Positions 17,749-25,997 of a stretch of DNA of 41,687 nt are shown here, in pieces; the first letter of the stretch is position 1; each line of letters begins with the position of its first letter. The notes beneath the pieces were generated by a model. That model was not told where the DNA came from. It was given only the letters and a program-made list of their open reading frames with translations, and did not search any database. The position numbers were made by a program, and so were the translations under genes. The stretch is taken from NCBI GenBank assembly GCA_903907985.1, contig CAIVQG010000050.1, positions 1 through 41,687 of the forward strand, written 5' to 3'. Origin of the DNA: an uncultured delta proteobacterium. GTDB lineage: Bacteria; Desulfobacterota; Syntrophia; Syntrophales; Smithellaceae.

Positions 17749-17797
17749 TTACTGAGCGTAATGTTAGGACTTATAAAGCATCCAGGAGATTATTGAT

Positions 17798-18391
17798 ATG
17801 TTGCCCAATATTGACCAAGCTCTTTATGCGAGATTCAAACAGGACGGATACAGAAAAAAAGAATATAAGGGAAAGCCTGTTCGTAGCATCACTGAGATTG
17901 TCCAGCTGGGATATTTGGACGTCAATCGTACTATAAGGGGCATTGATCAATAGCAAACTTTATCATTCAAACAATCGGTCGTATCGTTCATAGGTGATTT
18001 GCTGGCTACTCCACCAGAAAGCCAGCAAAATTTTGACTCTTTACACCATCGGTGTTGCCAACAATGCCTAGAATCAAGTTTGCTAGGGATAGCGCGTATC
18101 CACTATGGCCAGGCTCAAAAACTCCTTAATATGTCTCTGAAATATCTTTATAATGAGTTTGCGACCTATTACGAGCTGGAAAACCAATTTCATTTTCCAG
18201 ATAATAACATGGAGTTCTTCTTCCATCTTCCTATCGACAGTCAGATTCGCAACTATTTAGTAAACAACTACCATTTCAATAACCCGACAACGTTGCCATG
18301 GTCGCAATGGACTTACGATCACTATATCAACTTTCAATCTCAGCTGCGAGATCGTATAAACCCTGATTACAAGCCGTTAGAAATTGACTAA
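17798..18391 (+). pseudogene. Gene interrupted by an in-frame amber codon (or two coupled ORFs)
   Basis: A 51-codon frame starts at ATG 17798 with AGGAG at ideal distance and ends at TAG 17951-17953. The same frame then stays open to 18391 (about 146 further codons), with a possible TTG restart at 17999 preceded by AGGTGA. Joined, the parts give a continuous soluble protein of about 197 residues (first part ends GIDQ, second begins QTLSFKQSVV; later HYGQAQKLLNMSLKYLYNEF). CAG to TAG is a single transition, so this looks like a recent nonsense mutation. Product not recognised. Readthrough or reinitiation remain possible. Confidence 0.55.
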
Positions 18392-18544
18392 TATCCTCTG
18401 GAATATACAAGGCGCATCTGTTGGAAATGCCATCATACCTTGCCACTTGGCCTAATAATTTATTCAACTTAACATTGGTTGACAGATTATCTATGAAGCG
18501 TGTATGTTTAACAATCCAAAACCACAGTCAATCTAAGGTTCCTT

Positions 18545-18952
18545 ATGGCTGATGACAAAAAAACAATTCTTCAGATCAAGAAAAAAATAAAAACTTTTAT
18601 AAAAGAAAGAGATTGGGAAAAGTTTCATTCTCCAAAAAATTTAAGTATGTCTCTTGCTATAGAAGCATCAGAGCTAATGGAGATATTTCAGTGGTTAACG
18701 ACGGAAGAAGCGAATGTAGATCAATTAACAAAGAATCAAAAAAAGAGAATCGAAGAAGAAATTGCTGATATCGGTATATATCTTTTTGATTTATGCAATG
18801 TTTTAAATATAGACGTAAGTTGTGCGATTGAAAACAAATTAAAGCTAAACAGATGCAAATACCCCGTTAAATTAGCAAAAGGTAAAGCTGAAAAGTACAC
18901 AGCATATAAGGAGACGAGAATTGCTAAAAGAGATGCTCGAAAGAATAAGTAA
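18545..18952 (+). CDS. MazG-like nucleotide pyrophosphohydrolase
   Basis: A 135-residue all-alpha NTP pyrophosphatase of the MazG/RS21-C6 type, which hydrolyses (d)NTPs to the monophosphate and pyrophosphate. The metal-binding ExxE (E40, E43 in IEASELMEIFQW) and ExxD (E72, D75 in EEIADIGIYLFDL) pairs are present. The C-terminus is lysine-rich, ending KDARKNK. Its last 32 bases overlap the start of the DUF3578-HNH gene. It sits in a defence cargo rather than in a housekeeping operon, so a role against altered phage nucleotides or in depleting the pool is plausible. Confidence 0.85.
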   Translation: MADDKKTILQIKKKIKTFIKERDWEKFHSPKNLSMSLAIEASELMEIFQWLTTEEANVDQLTKNQKKRIEEEIADIGIYLFDLCNVLNIDVSCAIENKLKLNRCKYPVKLAKGKAEKYTAYKETRIAKRDARKNK

Positions 18953-20000
18953 AGAATATAACTATACCAACACCTCCTCAGATGTCTTTCAATTAATTAC
19001 CGACCAAGGGCCTAATGCTATAAGAACACTCGGTCATATATCAAATGACTATAAAATTTATGGCAAGCACGGACAAGGAAACACAGCTCGTGTGCCATGG
19101 ATTGTGATTTGCGATAGAAGCGTGACTACATCAGCACAAAAAGGATATTATATAGTTTATTTATTTAATGCTGAAAATAAAGGTGTGTACTTATGCTTGA
19201 ATCAAGGGTGGACTGATTACGAAAATAAGTATGGAATCCAAAGAGGCAGAATTGAAATAAAAAAAACTGCAATAAATTGTCGTAACTTAATTAATTCATC
19301 TTTGTCTACTTTTAATACATTTGACATAGATTCAGGAGCTGATTCTACTTTGGCTCGTGGTTATGAATTGGGACATATATGCGGCAAGTTTTATCCCTCC
19401 AATAATATTCCACCAGATAATATCTTAATTAATGATTTAAGAAATTTAATGGGCATTTACTCTGACCTAAAAGGCCTCTTGTTAAATCATAATACTCCAA
19501 TTACAGGAGCTACAAATATTGTAAAAAAGATTAAAGAAGAAAGTGAATTAATAGAAGATGCTGAATACCAAAAAGAGGTTGAGAAGGCAGCAGCTGTCTT
19601 AATTCCAAATAGTCCACAACCAAAGCCAGTCTTCTCTTCAAGAGGTAATGTTAAAAGTTGGACAAAAAATCCGGGGATAGCGAGACAAGTCCTGGAAGGA
19701 AAAAATTATCAATGTGAAGTTAATAATAGTCATATTACATTTACGTCTGAGGTAACAGGTAGGAATTATGTTGAGTGTCACCATTTAATACCTATGAAAA
19801 TTCAGGACAGCTTTCAAAATAGTTTAGATGTCCCAGCAAACATTATTGCTTTATGTCCAAATTGTCACAGATTATTTCACCATGCAAAAAATGACGAGAA
19901 AGCAAATTTGATAGAAAAATTCCATCAAGAGAGAGAAAATAAATTAAGAAATTTTGGTATTTGTATAACAATAAGTGATTTAATAAGATATTATGCTTGA
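18921..20000 (+). CDS. DUF3578 (MrcB N-domain-like) - HNH endonuclease fusion
   Basis: A 359-residue protein. Residues about 1-170 match the DUF3578 domain found at the N-terminus of McrB-like proteins (VPWIVICDRSVTTSAQKGYY, YLCLNQGWTDY). Residues about 240-335 carry an HNH nuclease with ECHHLIP (E285, H287, H288) and CPNCHRLFHH (C312, C315, H316). The TTG start at 18921 is given; ATG 18933 is an alternative, and both overlap the MazG gene. The architecture suggests a modification-sensing (type IV-like) restriction enzyme. That is inferred from domain families; no substrate evidence is in the sequence. Confidence 0.8.
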   Translation: MLKEMLERISKEYNYTNTSSDVFQLITDQGPNAIRTLGHISNDYKIYGKHGQGNTARVPWIVICDRSVTTSAQKGYYIVYLFNAENKGVYLCLNQGWTDYENKYGIQRGRIEIKKTAINCRNLINSSLSTFNTFDIDSGADSTLARGYELGHICGKFYPSNNIPPDNILINDLRNLMGIYSDLKGLLLNHNTPITGATNIVKKIKEESELIEDAEYQKEVEKAAAVLIPNSPQPKPVFSSRGNVKSWTKNPGIARQVLEGKNYQCEVNNSHITFTSEVTGRNYVECHHLIPMKIQDSFQNSLDVPANIIALCPNCHRLFHHAKNDEKANLIEKFHQERENKLRNFGICITISDLIRYYA

Positions 20001-20222
20001 TATAAAATATTTTATTAAAATTATCGGTTTTTTTAAATACGATAATATTTATATATATATAAAATTTACAACTGTGACAAAGCAAGAATTGTAAATATAA
20101 AATATATTATTTATGATATTGAATTAACTAACTATTTTGCTTTATTCAAAAAAAGCCTATACCCCTTAATCTTTTAGTTTTATAAATAGCGCTGTGTGAC
20201 ATAATTCCCAAGGGAGCTAACT

Positions 20223-21791
20223 ATGAGCAATTTACTAAAAGAACTAATGAACAATCATGGCCCATGCTTGAGCACTGACCTCACAAAAATTCTAGCTAAG
20301 GAGCATAGCCTATCCGAAGAAACAGCGCGTAAGCGAGTGTCGAGAGGATTTGCGGAACTAAAACGGCTCCCCTATCTAACTTTCCCACGAAAAGCGCGGT
20401 TCATTTATCTTCAAAATGATTATAATTCCCCGCAATACTGGGAGGCCCTCAAGAAGTCAATTCTAGACAACAGTCCAGCCTACGGTCCAGCCTTAGCCTC
20501 CTTGATACAGCGTGGCGGATTGATTCCTAAGGAGCACTTTCATATTGTATGTGGTGCACCTCTGCGCCAGAAAAAACATTTGTCATCTGAGATAATCCTC
20601 TCTCGCTTAATACGGGCCGAGGTAGTTAAAGAACTTGCTGTTCCGGGTATCGGGCCGTGTATTGCCTTAACGGGAATGCTCACAGGTAGTGAACCCGATG
20701 TAAATCAGTTGAGAGCTCGCTTAGTCACCGAGGCAATTTTATTAAAAGCCATCCGAATGTGGGTCCGCAACCTAGGTATTGCAAGTTTTAATAAAGTTGC
20801 CTTACGGGACGAAGGTAATATGATGCCAAAGGTAGGGACTTTTGTTTGGGACCTGACGGGTCCTAGTTACTTAGCTCCCATGGTAGATTGGAACAAACAG
20901 GGAAAGCCGGTTCCTGGTTTTATCGCCTGTGATATTCTGCTCGGCTCGGAGGTAGACGAAATAGGACTTCGCCCCTTTCTTCAGAAAATCTCTACATTGA
21001 AGAGTTTGAAACGAATAGGTCGATGTCTATATATATTTGTGGCTGATAGTTATACGTCACTTGCATTTCGCAAAGCCAAGGAGAAAGGGATTATCCCGGC
21101 GACACCTGAAACACTATTCGGAAGTGAGGTGGCCCAAGGTCTTGCACGCCTAACAGAGGTACTGACTCAAGCCGCGAAATTAAGCATTAATCCCGATGTT
21201 TTTGATGAGTTATTTCAGCGCTTAGGAAAGATCGAGGGAGCTACAGGCAATCTACGTGGTGCGCTGTTCGAGTTCATAGTCGCAGAGTTGGTTCGTCAGA
21301 CTATAAGCTCTCAAGTCATGCTCAATCAAATTATAAAAGATTATGAAACCGGCGCTCAGGCGGAAGTGGATGTGCTGGCAGTAAAAAAGAACCGCACGGT
21401 TCATTTCATTGAATGCAAAGGCTATCACCCTTCGAGTGTAGTTGCGGACGATGAAGTGGAACGTTGGCTGAGTAATCGAATCCCATTGATCCGAAAGTAT
21501 GCCCTGCAGCATCCAGAATGGAAGCATCTGGAACTCCACTTTGAATTCTGGACCACCGGTAATCTGTCCAATATTGCAGTCAAAATGATAGACAAAGCTA
21601 AGGCTACTACAAGAAAATACGAAATCGAGTATCGTAACGCTATGGCCGTCCAAGCTTACGCGCTCGAGGTTAAAGACCCATCATTGTTAAAGACCCTTAA
21701 TAACCATTTTCTTGAACATCCGATGCTAACGATTGAGACAGCTGTAGAGAAGCAAAAGGCCAGGGCAAAGCGCTCACACAATGAAAAATGA
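20223..21791 (+). CDS. wHTH - PD-(D/E)xK nuclease-like protein, family not recognised
   Basis: A 522-residue protein. The N-terminus (1-70) resembles a winged helix (CLSTDLTKILAKEHSLSEETARKRVSRG, then LTFPRKARFIYL). A middle region of about 280 residues has no known fold. At 355-440 there is a restriction-like core: a helix with ALFEFIVAELV, then D383 in AEVDVLAV and E397-C-K399 in FIECKGY. ATG 20223 follows AGGGAGCTA. It has its own 220-base AT-rich upstream region and is the last gene before att2, a common cargo position. I infer a stand-alone restriction or defence nuclease. Confidence 0.7.
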   Translation: MSNLLKELMNNHGPCLSTDLTKILAKEHSLSEETARKRVSRGFAELKRLPYLTFPRKARFIYLQNDYNSPQYWEALKKSILDNSPAYGPALASLIQRGGLIPKEHFHIVCGAPLRQKKHLSSEIILSRLIRAEVVKELAVPGIGPCIALTGMLTGSEPDVNQLRARLVTEAILLKAIRMWVRNLGIASFNKVALRDEGNMMPKVGTFVWDLTGPSYLAPMVDWNKQGKPVPGFIACDILLGSEVDEIGLRPFLQKISTLKSLKRIGRCLYIFVADSYTSLAFRKAKEKGIIPATPETLFGSEVAQGLARLTEVLTQAAKLSINPDVFDELFQRLGKIEGATGNLRGALFEFIVAELVRQTISSQVMLNQIIKDYETGAQAEVDVLAVKKNRTVHFIECKGYHPSSVVADDEVERWLSNRIPLIRKYALQHPEWKHLELHFEFWTTGNLSNIAVKMIDKAKATTRKYEIEYRNAMAVQAYALEVKDPSLLKTLNNHFLEHPMLTIETAVEKQKARAKRSHNEK

Positions 21792-22168
21792 AGACCAATT
21801 CAACGCGCACTTGACAACGGCCATCAAAAGTTCGGCATAAGAATCTATGATAAGCAATTCTAAAGATTGTAAAAAATGACTTGAGTAGAACATGCCATCA
21901 GGTCATACACTGGATAAGTACCCACTGGTGCATGGTGGGGGGGGTGTCAATCCCTCAAAATTTTTTGCAAACTTTCCTTCCGATGGAACGACGCAACTCT
22001 AATGGTTTTGCCTATCATTCAGGCGCATCTTTCAGCCATGCAGCCGGACAATCAACAAAAATTCATATTAATGCTCTTTGATTCCTATTTACATTCCCGA
22101 TGTGGGGAATGCTGTGGGGAGCGCCATTTTACAAAGATGAAAAGAGACCAAGTATTGTATGTAAATAC
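21792..22168. other. Right end of element 1, no gene
   Basis: I see no credible gene. A 66-codon TTG frame at 21881-22081 has no ribosome binding site and no protein-like composition. The segment holds a run of nine G residues near 21938, the paired GTGGGGA arm motifs (22102-22120) and, directly before att2, a perfect 7-bp inverted repeat AAGTATT/AATACTT at 22150-22170 whose last two bases enter the att repeat. Confidence 0.5.
22102..22120 (+). promoter_or_regulatory. Paired GTGGGGA arm-type motifs left of att2
   Basis: GTGGGGA at 22102-22108 and 22114-22120, again 12 bp apart, about 50 bp left of att2. They match the GTGGGGA pairs in the leader of integrase 1, so both ends of element 1 carry the same motif class in the same orientation. 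Probable arm sites for the integrase at 963-2126. Confidence 0.55.
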
Positions 22169-22226
22169 TTGATTTTATTTTGGTAGTCCCACGGGGAGTT
22201 GAACCCCGGTCTCCGGCGTGAGAGGC
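22169..22226 (-). repeat. att2: second copy of the tRNA-Glu 3'-end attachment site
   Basis: The second 58-bp copy differs from att1 at one position (C for T in the variable/anticodon side). As in att1, it runs from 12 bases beyond the CCA end to the anticodon stem on the minus strand and lacks the 5' half of the tRNA. It closes element 1 on the right and opens element 2, whose integrase starts 230 bases further on. This is a tandem insertion junction. Confidence 0.88.
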
Positions 22227-22320
22227 CGAAAAATAGCACTTTACCTTGTTTTACCAATTTTTACTTTGCTATTCCTTTAGTCAATCAAACTCAATGCCAT
22301 AAAGAGTTATCTCTTTTTTC

Positions 22321-22348
22321 TTGACTTACTTTTAAATACTTGTATATT
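22321..22348 (+). promoter_or_regulatory. Sigma-70 promoter of integrase 2
   Basis: TTGACT at 22321-22326 and TATATT at 22343-22348 with a 16-bp spacer, the same elements and spacing as in front of integrase 1. Conservation of the hexamers against a diverged background supports it. Confidence 0.7.
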
Positions 22349-22359
22349 TGTTTCACCTG

Positions 22360-22378
22360 CTGGGGATAGTGCTGGGGA
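22360..22378 (+). promoter_or_regulatory. Paired CTGGGGA arm-type motifs in the integrase 2 leader
   Basis: CTGGGGA at 22360-22366 and 22372-22378, 12 bp apart, placed just downstream of the integrase 2 promoter. The first base differs from the element 1 class (GTGGGGA) and matches the pair at 645, suggesting each integrase recognises its own variant. Confidence 0.55.
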
Positions 22379-22455
22379 CTTTTTTCCGGCTTACAAAAAC
22401 AGCGACAAAATTTTGAAAATTGTGTTTCCGGCTTTTAACATGAAAGAGGTGTCAA

Positions 22456-23586
22456 ATGCCAAAGCAAGAAAGAATTAAAACGAAATATCCGGGCGTTTAT
22501 TTCATTCATAAAGGCGATGAGAAAGTATTTTATATCTTCTATCGGCTCAATGGCAGGCAGGTTGAAGAAAAGGCAGGCCGTAAATTTGCTGATGATATGA
22601 CGGCGGCAAAAGCGGCAGGTATCCGGGCAAATCGTATGCAAGGCAAAGAAGTTTCCAATAACGTACGGCGCGAAAAGGCGCAAGCGGCGAAGCAGTCAGA
22701 GACCGACAAGATGACAATTAAACGCCTATGGGATGAATACAAGACAAATAAGGCCGATTCCAAATCAATCAATACGGACGAAGGCCGTTATGAAAAATAC
22801 CTACTGCCTATTTTCGGTGATAAAGAACCGCACGAATTAATCAGGCTTGACGTTGATCGTTTGAGAATGAAACTGCTAAAAACGTTGAAGCCTCAGACAG
22901 TAAAGCACGTTATGGGATTGCTCAAGCGAATAGTCCACTATGGGGCGGCGCGGGAATTATGCCAGAACCTTAATTTTGAAATCGAAGCCGTGAAAGTGGA
23001 TAATCAAAAAACAGAAGATTTAAACCCCGAACAATTAAAGAAGCTGCTGGAAGCTATAGACAATTCATCGGACGTTGAAGCAAAAGCTATTATGAGGCTT
23101 GCTCTATATACAGGTATGAGGCGCGGGGAAATGTTCAAGCTGAAATGGAATGACATTGACTTTCAACGGGGGTTCATTGCCATAAAGAACCCGAAAGGCG
23201 GCGTGTCCCAGAAGATACCCCTCAATGAACAAGCGCGGCAAATATTAGAGAATCATCCCCGGACTGCTGAAAACGTTTTTGTCAGGCCGGACGGTGAACC
23301 CTTTACGGATATTCGGCGGCGCGTGAACCCGATCAAAGAGGCGGCAGGCATAACGGGCGATTTTCGCGCCCTTCATGGCTTGCGGCATACTTACGCTTCC
23401 ATGTTGGCTTCATCCGGCAAAGTTGATTTATATACCCTGCAAAAGCTCTTGACGCACAAGTCCCCGATAATGACACAAAGATATGCTCACTTGAGGGATG
23501 ATGCGTTAATAAAAGCGTCAACATTGGCCGGGAATATCATTGAACAGGCAATAAGCAACAAAGAACAGGACACCGCAAACGCATAA
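22456..23586 (+). CDS. Tyrosine recombinase / integrase of element 2
   Basis: A site-specific recombinase of 376 residues for element 2. The catalytic residues R222, H307, R310, H334 and Y343 are all present, in the same motifs as integrase 1. The start ATG 22456 follows AAGAGGTG at good spacing. Overall it is collinear with the integrase at 963-2126, with the largest differences in the N-terminal arm-binding domain. That fits the different arm-motif variants (CTGGGGA versus GTGGGGA) despite a shared att core. Its leader holds promoter and arm sites, as in element 1. Confidence 0.95.
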   Translation: MPKQERIKTKYPGVYFIHKGDEKVFYIFYRLNGRQVEEKAGRKFADDMTAAKAAGIRANRMQGKEVSNNVRREKAQAAKQSETDKMTIKRLWDEYKTNKADSKSINTDEGRYEKYLLPIFGDKEPHELIRLDVDRLRMKLLKTLKPQTVKHVMGLLKRIVHYGAARELCQNLNFEIEAVKVDNQKTEDLNPEQLKKLLEAIDNSSDVEAKAIMRLALYTGMRRGEMFKLKWNDIDFQRGFIAIKNPKGGVSQKIPLNEQARQILENHPRTAENVFVRPDGEPFTDIRRRVNPIKEAAGITGDFRALHGLRHTYASMLASSGKVDLYTLQKLLTHKSPIMTQRYAHLRDDALIKASTLAGNIIEQAISNKEQDTANA

Positions 23587-23681
23587 GTCATACATTACAA
23601 ACAAACGCAGCAGGGCAAGTGGTGAACTTTCCGAAGTAATAAAAACTTGCTTTATACCTTTTATTAGTATAGGATAAAATC

Positions 23682-23960
23682 ATGATATGGACGGTTACGG
23701 AAAAACGAAGTCTGAATAAACGTATCAGAAAGTTGCCGGGGAATGTTCAAAATATACTCATTGCATTGAAAAAGGACATGGAAATAAACGGGCCTATTCG
23801 GGGAGACTGGCCGAATTTCAGCGCGTTTTCCGATGGACGGTACCATTGTCATTTAAAAAAAGGCCACCCCACATATGTGGCAATATGGGAAGTTAAAAAT
23901 AAAGAGATAAGATTGATTGAGGTGACATATGCAGGCACACACGAAAAAGCGCCCTATTGA
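23682..23960 (+). CDS. HigB/RelE-like toxin
   Basis: A 92-residue protein of the RelE/ParE superfamily: a helix-rich N-terminus (RIRKLPGNVQNILIALKKD), then strands WPNFSAFSDGRYHCHL, PTYVAIWEVKNKEIRLIEVTYAGTHEKAPY. In this superfamily members cleave mRNA on the ribosome or poison gyrase. The order toxin first, antitoxin second, with a 32-base overlap, is typical of higBA-type systems. TAGGAT precedes ATG 23682. On a mobile element such a pair usually stabilises the element or acts against phage. Confidence 0.82.
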   Translation: MIWTVTEKRSLNKRIRKLPGNVQNILIALKKDMEINGPIRGDWPNFSAFSDGRYHCHLKKGHPTYVAIWEVKNKEIRLIEVTYAGTHEKAPY

Positions 23961-24282
23961 TACCATTGAGGTTAAATTCATTGGGCCTATTATTAACATG
24001 GCGCGGGCTATTGAAGCTTTGAAGCCGATGGGCTTTGTGGACACATCTGATTCTGTACCCTGGCGCGAAGCTTATCCTGAATGTACTGAAAAACAGCTTA
24101 TTGGCAAGGTGCTGGCCGGGGCAAGGCACCGCGAAGGCATGACGCAAATTCAGCTTGCGGAAAAAACAGGCATACCTCAACGTCATTTAAGCGAAATGGA
24201 ACACGGCAAGCGAACTATCGGCAAAAAAAACGCAAAGCTCTTTGCAAAAGCCTTGAATACGGATTACAGGGTTTTTCTCTAA
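23929..24282 (+). CDS. HigA-like XRE antitoxin
   Basis: A 117-residue antitoxin. The C-terminal 65 residues hold an XRE helix-turn-helix (MTQIQLAEKTGIPQRHLSEME), and the N-terminal part (VKFIGPIINMARAIEALKPMGF) probably wraps the toxin. ATG 23929 lies inside the toxin gene, so translation is coupled. Antitoxins of this type bind their own promoter, probably in the 95 bases before 23682. Fic follows 34 bases downstream and may be in the same transcript. Confidence 0.82.
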   Translation: MQAHTKKRPIDTIEVKFIGPIINMARAIEALKPMGFVDTSDSVPWREAYPECTEKQLIGKVLAGARHREGMTQIQLAEKTGIPQRHLSEMEHGKRTIGKKNAKLFAKALNTDYRVFL

Positions 24283-24316
24283 CCGGATATGGCAATGCTT
24301 TTGAGGAAGGAACGGG

Positions 24317-25054
24317 ATGAAAGACATACTCAAGAAAATTGATTCGATCAAAACAAAGATTGATGCTCACAGACCGATGGACGCGCACTTGCTTAAACAG
24401 CTTCGCGAATATTTCCGCATCGGCATGACCTATACCAGCAATGCCCTAGAAGGCAATTCGTTGACGGAAACGGAAACAAAGGTTGTCATTGAAGATGGAA
24501 TTACAATCGGCGGCAAGCCGGTTAAAGATCATCTGGAAGCTTTGGGACATTCGGAAGCGTATGACCTGCTTTTCCGGCTGGCCAAACGTCAAGACATTAC
24601 AGAAGCGAATATCAAAGAACTGCACAGGCTGTTTTATTACCGGATTGATGAAGATCAGGCCGGGAAATACCGTAAGCAAAAAGTAATTATTACCGGAACG
24701 GATTTTCTTCCCCCCGCACCGGATAAAATACCGGCTTTAATGCAAACCTTTGTTAATGATCTTCCCGGCAAACGGAAAAAAAATCATCCAGTGGAATTTG
24801 CAGCCATCATCCACAAAGAGCTTGTGACTGTACACCCTTTCATTGACGGTAACGGAAGGGCGGCGCGTCTGTTGATGAACCTTGCACTATTGCAATCAGG
24901 CTACCCCGTGGCAATCATTCCCCCGATATTGCGGCGTGACTATCTGGACACCCTGAATAAAACCCATAAGGGCGATTTTAGGCTTTTTAACAAACTGATT
25001 GCCGGTGTCTGCTATGAATCAGCAAAGGAATATTTAAGGCTTCTGGAAGGATAA
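24317..25054 (+). CDS. Fic family AMP-transferase with built-in inhibitory helix
   Basis: A 245-residue Fic protein that transfers AMP (or another nucleotide part) onto hydroxyl side chains. The active-site motif HPFIDGNGRAAR starts at H173 and matches HxFx(D/E)GNGRxxR. The N-terminal SNALEG (S41, E45, G46) matches the (S/T)xxxE(G/N) inhibitory motif that keeps class II Fic proteins off until it moves. GGAAGGAACGGG precedes ATG 24317. It follows higBA closely, so the three may form one stress or defence module. Target unknown. Confidence 0.88.
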   Translation: MKDILKKIDSIKTKIDAHRPMDAHLLKQLREYFRIGMTYTSNALEGNSLTETETKVVIEDGITIGGKPVKDHLEALGHSEAYDLLFRLAKRQDITEANIKELHRLFYYRIDEDQAGKYRKQKVIITGTDFLPPAPDKIPALMQTFVNDLPGKRKKNHPVEFAAIIHKELVTVHPFIDGNGRAARLLMNLALLQSGYPVAIIPPILRRDYLDTLNKTHKGDFRLFNKLIAGVCYESAKEYLRLLEG

Positions 25055-25150
25055 GTTTTCATAACCGGGAATCGGCAGGCCAGCCGACAAGCGGAAGAAC
25101 TCCTTTCCGTTTTCCCTGTTTAATAACGGGGTGCTGTGAGAGGGGAAGCA

Positions 25151-25882
25151 ATGGAGCAAGGCAGTCATGATTTGATTAAACAAGGTATTGGGCTACGGCT
25201 GGAAAACATAATTCAGTTAGGTTGCAAGCTTCTCATGTACGACAATGCCTTTCGCAAAAAACCTCCGCCGACGGATGAAGAAGTCAGGCGTATGATTCTA
25301 TCTGTAATCAATAAATCAACAAACAAAAATCGTAAATCCAAAATAAAATCTTTTACTGAATGGACTGAACAAGAACGTATTGCCGAGTTTACCAGAAACA
25401 GAGAGCTAATCCGCAGTGTGGAAATGGGCGGAATACAGGATGGTTCCGATGATCCTTCTGATTACGATATCAGCAAGCAAAAGTGTTTACGGAATTTAGC
25501 TGAATTTTGCTTTTGCATTGCGATTTTTTACTCGGCTTATGATTACGGAGATGAAGACGACATAGAATGTTTAAAAGTATTAGACTTTTTTGATACAACA
25601 ATTTCCAAAAAATCACATGAAGCCATCGGCTACTGGACGCAAAAATTGCCCTATGTAAATTCTCAAGGGCAGAATAGCCTTGAGCTAGGCCAATGGTCGA
25701 TAAATACAGCAAAAGAAGTTCTTAAAAAATATGGTGGTATCAAAGGTTATGATAAGCTGCCTAGTGGGAAGGAGGAGGGGAAAGGGAAAGTTATTGACGA
25801 AATTGTGATAGCAACAAAATTTAAGGATGAACGCCAAGTTTATAAGATACTGAATAAAATAAGAAATAGTAAACATAACTGA
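25151..25882 (+). CDS. Hypothetical protein, element 2
   Basis: A 243-residue soluble protein I do not recognise. ATG 25151 follows AGAGGGGA and is preferred to the GTG at 25136. It has a basic segment at about 60-80 (NKSTNKNRKSKIKS), an acidic stretch (YDYGDEDDIE) and a helical C-terminus. The stop codon overlaps an 8-bp inverted repeat CTGAACTC/GAGTTCAG (25879-25901), followed by the terminator at 25931. It lies between the Fic gene and the replication module, a cargo position. Confidence 0.6.
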   Translation: MEQGSHDLIKQGIGLRLENIIQLGCKLLMYDNAFRKKPPPTDEEVRRMILSVINKSTNKNRKSKIKSFTEWTEQERIAEFTRNRELIRSVEMGGIQDGSDDPSDYDISKQKCLRNLAEFCFCIAIFYSAYDYGDEDDIECLKVLDFFDTTISKKSHEAIGYWTQKLPYVNSQGQNSLELGQWSINTAKEVLKKYGGIKGYDKLPSGKEEGKGKVIDEIVIATKFKDERQVYKILNKIRNSKHN

Positions 25883-25930
25883 ACTCTATTTGGAGTTCAG
25901 TGACTTATATACTTTTAGGTCTTAAAATAT

Positions 25931-25965
25931 ACCCGCAAGTCACATGGATTGCGGGTTTTTCTTTT
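25931..25965 (+). terminator. Rho-independent terminator before the AlpA-like gene
   Basis: An 8-bp stem ACCCGCAA (25931-25938) with TTGCGGGT (25949-25956), a 10-base loop and a T-rich tail to 25965. It ends the 25151 gene and mirrors the terminator in front of the regulator genes in element 1. Confidence 0.88.
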
Positions 25966-25997
25966 CCGCAACCGCAAATCACTTAGGAGGTTATGCA

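Noticed and set aside
21881-22081. 66-codon TTG frame at the right end of element 1.
   Set aside because: No ribosome binding site, low-complexity G run inside, and it extends towards the arm motifs.
25091-25113. Weak hairpin CGGAA/TTCCG with four T residues after the Fic gene.
   Set aside because: Five-bp stem only; not enough to call a terminator.
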